The notes below the pieces were generated by a model. It saw only the letters and a list, made by a program, of their open reading frames with translations, did not search any database and was not told where the DNA came from. This document shows, one piece after another, positions 61,184-64,000 of a stretch of DNA of 64,000 bases. Source of the stretch: Desulfofundulus salinus (GTDB lineage Bacteria > Bacillota > Desulfotomaculia > Desulfotomaculales > Desulfovirgulaceae); NCBI RefSeq assembly GCF_003627965.1, contig NZ_RBWE01000001.1, positions 1,102,588-1,166,587 of the forward strand. The letters are read 5' to 3'. A program made the position numbers and the translations under genes. Numbering within the stretch: the stretch's first letter is position 1; each line of letters starts with the position of its first letter.

Positions 61184-62980
61184 TCATGCTGTGGGAGCTT
61201 TTTCAAGCGTGTGGGTAACTTGCTCCTTTTGGGAGAGCAGCTTTACCCACGTCCTCACGGAATCGGCGATAATCAGGATAACCATGATCAGCATGATTGC
61301 CGAAATGGCTGCCAGCAGGTAGTTATGCTTCGGCAGGTAGTTGATGACAATATTTTGATATCCGGCTGTAATGGTGGTTACTGTCAGGAAGACCATAGGG
61401 ATGAAGGTGGTCCAGGCATACCGGGCCTTGCCCATCCTGATCAGCATGGTGGTGCCGATAGCCAGGGCCATGCTGCCCAGCAACTGGTTGTTCACACCGA
61501 AAAGGGGCCAGATGGTGGAAATGCTGCCGCCGTACAGCAGGTATCCCCAGGCCAGGGTGAAAATACCGCTGGTCAGGATGATGCCCGGCCACCAGTTGTG
61601 GTCCTTTAACGGCTTGTATACCGCACCGCCGATTTCCTGCATCAGGTAGCGCCCGACCCGTGTGCCGGCATCAATTAAAGTGAGGATGAACAGCGCTTCA
61701 AACATGATGGCAAAGTGGTACCAGTAGCCCATCAGATGCCGTAAGCCGCCGATTTTGGAGAAGATGTCGGCCATGCCCACGGCCAGGGACACGGCGCCGC
61801 CGGGGCGGCCGGCCAGGTTTTCTGATACCAGCTGGGAGAGTACGGGCAGGTCCTGTACCTGCATACCCAGCTTGGCAAAGACCTCCGGTGGGCTGTTGAT
61901 GGCAAAATAATCGGCGGCCGGCAGCACGGTGGCTGCGATCAGGGCCATCAGGGCCACAAAACCTTCCGTTAACATGGCGCCGTAACCGATGGGCAGAATG
62001 TCGGCTTCGCTGCGCACCATTTTGGGTGTGGTGCCGCTGGAAACAAGGGCATGGAATCCCGACAGGGCGCCACAGGCAATGGTAATGAACATGAAGGGCC
62101 ATACTTTACCCGGTATTACCGGACCCCCGCCGGCTACAAACTGGGTTACCGGCGGCATCTGTAAAACGGGGTTGACGATGATTACCCCTGCCGCCAGCAA
62201 TAACATGGTGCCAATCTTCATGTAAGTGCTCAGGTAGTCCCGGGGCACCAGGAGCAGCCACACCGGGAGCACCGCAGCTAAAAAGCCGTAAGCGGCAATC
62301 ATCACGGAGAGCTGTTTTTTGGTAAAGGTCAGGTACGGGGCCAGGGCGGAATGCTGGACGACCGGTCCCAGCACCACCCCCAGGATGATCAGGGTTACGC
62401 CGATCACAGTTGCTTCGGCAATGCGTCCGGGACGGAGCCACTTGAGGTAGATGCCGATGAACAGGGCTATGGGTATGGTTACGCCGACGGTGAAAGTACC
62501 CCAGGGGCTCTGGAAGAGAGCGTTGACTACAGACACGCTGGCACCCGCCAGTACAATGATTAACAGGAACAGAATGGCTACGGAAGCCAGCCAGTAGGAG
62601 AAATTACCCACTTCCCGGCGGGCTATTTCGGCTAAGGATTGTCCGTCGTGCCGAATGGAAGCAAACAGAATGACCATGTCGTGGACTGCGCCGGCCACCA
62701 CGGCGCCAATGAGAATCCACAAGAAGCCGGGCAGGTAGCCGAACTGGGCGGCCAGGACCGGACCGATAAGGGGACCGGCGCCGGCAATAGCAGCGAAATG
62801 GTGGCCAAATAAAACCCAGCGGTTGGTGGGCACATAATCCCGGCCGTCATTATGCGTTTGGGCAGGGGTGGGGCGATTGGTATCCAGGGCTAAAACCTTT
62901 GCCGCCATAAAGGCACCATAAAAGCGATAGGCCAGTACAAATACCAGCGCAGCAATAATTACCAGTGTTAACGCATGCAA
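61184..62980 (-). CDS. cstA: CstA-family carbon starvation/pyruvate or peptide transporter
   Basis: The 598-residue, many-helix membrane protein has the family motifs TNRWVLFGHHFAAIAGAGPLIGP (in part) near 55, FHALVSSGTTPKMV near 300 and FGVNNQLLGSMAL near 510. Members import pyruvate (BtsT) or peptides and are induced on carbon limitation. It starts at TTG with AAGGAGGG nine bases upstream. A LytTR response-regulator gene in the same direction lies 500 bases upstream, resembling the control of CstA/BtsT by LytTR systems in other bacteria. Confidence 0.93.
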   Translation of the reverse strand: MHALTLVIIAALVFVLAYRFYGAFMAAKVLALDTNRPTPAQTHNDGRDYVPTNRWVLFGHHFAAIAGAGPLIGPVLAAQFGYLPGFLWILIGAVVAGAVHDMVILFASIRHDGQSLAEIARREVGNFSYWLASVAILFLLIIVLAGASVSVVNALFQSPWGTFTVGVTIPIALFIGIYLKWLRPGRIAEATVIGVTLIILGVVLGPVVQHSALAPYLTFTKKQLSVMIAAYGFLAAVLPVWLLLVPRDYLSTYMKIGTMLLLAAGVIIVNPVLQMPPVTQFVAGGGPVIPGKVWPFMFITIACGALSGFHALVSSGTTPKMVRSEADILPIGYGAMLTEGFVALMALIAATVLPAADYFAINSPPEVFAKLGMQVQDLPVLSQLVSENLAGRPGGAVSLAVGMADIFSKIGGLRHLMGYWYHFAIMFEALFILTLIDAGTRVGRYLMQEIGGAVYKPLKDHNWWPGIILTSGIFTLAWGYLLYGGSISTIWPLFGVNNQLLGSMALAIGTTMLIRMGKARYAWTTFIPMVFLTVTTITAGYQNIVINYLPKHNYLLAAISAIMLIMVILIIADSVRTWVKLLSQKEQVTHTLEKAPTA

Positions 62981-63128
62981 GTCCCGTTCCCTCCTTTTAA
63001 CACGGTGTTTTTTTATTTGTAAAACCGGCCGGTTCGCTTAAATTATAAAGCCCTCCCTTTCACCAGGTAACAAGAACTCAATCAACGGAACAAAAAAGGG
63101 GTTCACCGGAAATATGGTGCCATAAACA

Positions 63129-63153
63129 GAAAAACTCCACCGGCGGTGGAGTT
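63129..63153 (-). terminator. Terminator downstream of the LytTR gene
   Basis: The near-palindrome AACTCCACCG / CGGTGGAGTT is followed on the minus strand by five T. Its plus-strand side lacks a T run. Confidence 0.55.
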
Positions 63154-63160
63154 ATGCAGG

Positions 63161-63270
63161 CGTAAATATTCAATGAACCTGGTTGGATGAGACGCTGTCC
63201 TCGCTCACTCCAGTGCTTCGCGCCGACAGCACCGCGGCTTGCTTCGGGCCGCCCAGCACTCACTGAATAA
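63161..63270. repeat. Variant of repeat family 2 with a different centre
   Basis: The left end GTAAATATTCAATGAACCTGG and right end CACTGAATAA match the ends of the 56077 element. The central part (GACGCTGTCC, CTTCGCGCCGACAGC) differs. It appears to be a sister element sharing termini. Confidence 0.5.
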
Positions 63271-63355
63271 GCCATTCTGCGAAGGCCAAATTTTCTACTG
63301 CCTTTTGCATTTGCCCTGGAATGAGCATCTTTGCCGGTAAGTGCTGGGTTCGCCG

Positions 63356-63437
63356 GGTGCTGTTACCGGCGCTTCGCAAGTCGTTCGCTCTGGACAGCGC
63401 CTCATCCTTGTCATAACGGTTCTACTAAATATTTACT
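63356..63437. repeat. Repeat family 2, left-truncated copy
   Basis: These 82 bases run from GGTGCTGTTACCGG to ACTAAATATTTACT and match 56099-56180 with about five changes. The left 22 bases of the element are missing. Confidence 0.75.
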
Positions 63438-63485
63438 TGCAGGCTTTTTTTGTCCTCGGACAGTTCGGGTAATGGTGGTCCGGTA

Positions 63486-64000
63486 CTATTCCAGGCCCAG
63501 CATGGATTTCAGTTCTTTGACCTGGTTCTTGCTTACGGGGATTTGGGTCCGTTTGTGGTCGGCCATCACCAGCCAGTAAGTTCCCTTGAACCAGGGCAGC
63601 ACACCCTCGACCCGGTTGAGATTAACCAGAAAACTCTTATGTGTTCTGAGGAAGCCTTCACTTTCGTTATACAATCGTTCCTGGAGTTCGGCCATGGTAC
63701 CGGTATAGTTGTAATGGTCGTTATAGGTGAAGATTTGTACACTGCCGTCCCTGGCCCGTCCGAAGATAATGTCTTGATAATCCAGAAGTTTGATTTCCCC
63801 GTTCTTTTCAACGGGTAGTTTTTTCACCCGGCCCTTTTTATTGTTCAACAGGTCGGCCACCCGTTCCACAGCCTCCGTCCAGTCGTCGGAGCGCTTGTGC
63901 AGTTCTTCAATTCGTTTGATGGTCTTGGCCAGCCGTTTGTCTTCAAAAGGCTTCAAAAGGTAATCCACTGCTCCCAGTTCAAAGGCCCTGACGGCATACT
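63486..64000 (-). CDS. LytTR-family response regulator (N-terminus outside the window)
   Basis: The frame continues past the right edge. The visible 171 residues are the end of a receiver domain (YAVRAFELGAVDYLLKPFE, with the conserved K-P), a linker helix (about 20-60), and a LytTR DNA-binding domain. The latter shows FLRTHKSFLVNLNRV, then KGTYWLVMADHKRTQIPVSK, ending KSMLGLE. It would be phosphorylated by a LytS-type kinase, presumably encoded further right. Its position before cstA suggests it controls that transporter. Confidence 0.9.
   Translation of the reverse strand, partial: YAVRAFELGAVDYLLKPFEDKRLAKTIKRIEELHKRSDDWTEAVERVADLLNNKKGRVKKLPVEKNGEIKLLDYQDIIFGRARDGSVQIFTYNDHYNYTGTMAELQERLYNESEGFLRTHKSFLVNLNRVEGVLPWFKGTYWLVMADHKRTQIPVSKNQVKELKSMLGLE

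Overview
This window looks like chromosome of an anaerobic, endospore-forming Gram-positive bacterium, most probably a member of the Desulfotomaculia/Peptococcaceae group. The evidence is a high GC content with strong GGAGG ribosome-binding sites and frequent GTG/TTG starts, a T-box leader, FapR-type lipid control, a GerB-type germination permease, and a full electron-bifurcating-type [FeFe]-hydrogenase locus with its maturases. The genus is inferred from gene content only. There is no prophage and no CRISPR array, and I saw no tRNA or rRNA.

Layout. 1-3013: end of an unidentified gene, then a T-box leader whose antiterminator/terminator module is duplicated, in front of aroF-pheA (phenylalanine branch). 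3054-5856: small and membrane proteins of unclear role. 5857-13080: a decayed defence region with a nuclease remnant, a MutT gene, a fragment of a modification-dependent endonuclease-like protein, and a type I restriction-modification operon in which the hsdM/hsdS junction has been deleted. 13215-27554: a structured RNA with its own promoter and terminator (6S-like), then the hydrogenase locus: TM1266-type regulator, aspA, hydF, hydE, hydG, sensory proteins (DRTGG, anti-sigma-type ATPase, a [FeFe]-hydrogenase-like sensor) and the NuoE/NuoF/HydA hydrogenase. Two copies of a ~295-bp TA-flanked miniature element bracket the maturase block.

27741-33065: a LysR regulator, a TtcA-like enzyme, and an ADP-forming acyl-CoA synthetase followed by a BioD/DRTGG protein. 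33150-42647: a compact housekeeping block, yceD-rpmF-fapR-plsX-fabH-fabK-fabD-fabG-acpP-fabF-rnc-ftsY, with a FapR operator. 42683-48219: a possibly spore-related patch (an orphan GerB permease between two paralogous FAD enzymes, and two related membrane proteins with a 29-residue peptide between them), then an ArsR regulator with two half-size ferritin-like proteins.

48436-53685: a SAM by-product salvage cluster (mtnP, mtnA, ahcY, a class II aldolase and an MTA/SAH deaminase). It lacks the later genes of the methionine salvage pathway and fits the DHAP shunt, which would also dispose of the 5'-deoxyadenosine made by radical-SAM enzymes such as HydE and HydG. 53712-64000: a 23S rRNA methyltransferase-like protein, a secreted stalk-domain protein, the p-aminobenzoate genes (pabA-pabB-pabC) behind a leader terminator, an amidotransferase, a macro-domain protein, a CstA transporter and the end of a LytTR response regulator. 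Short palindromic elements of a second family lie at 56.1, 57.1 and 63.2-63.4 kb.
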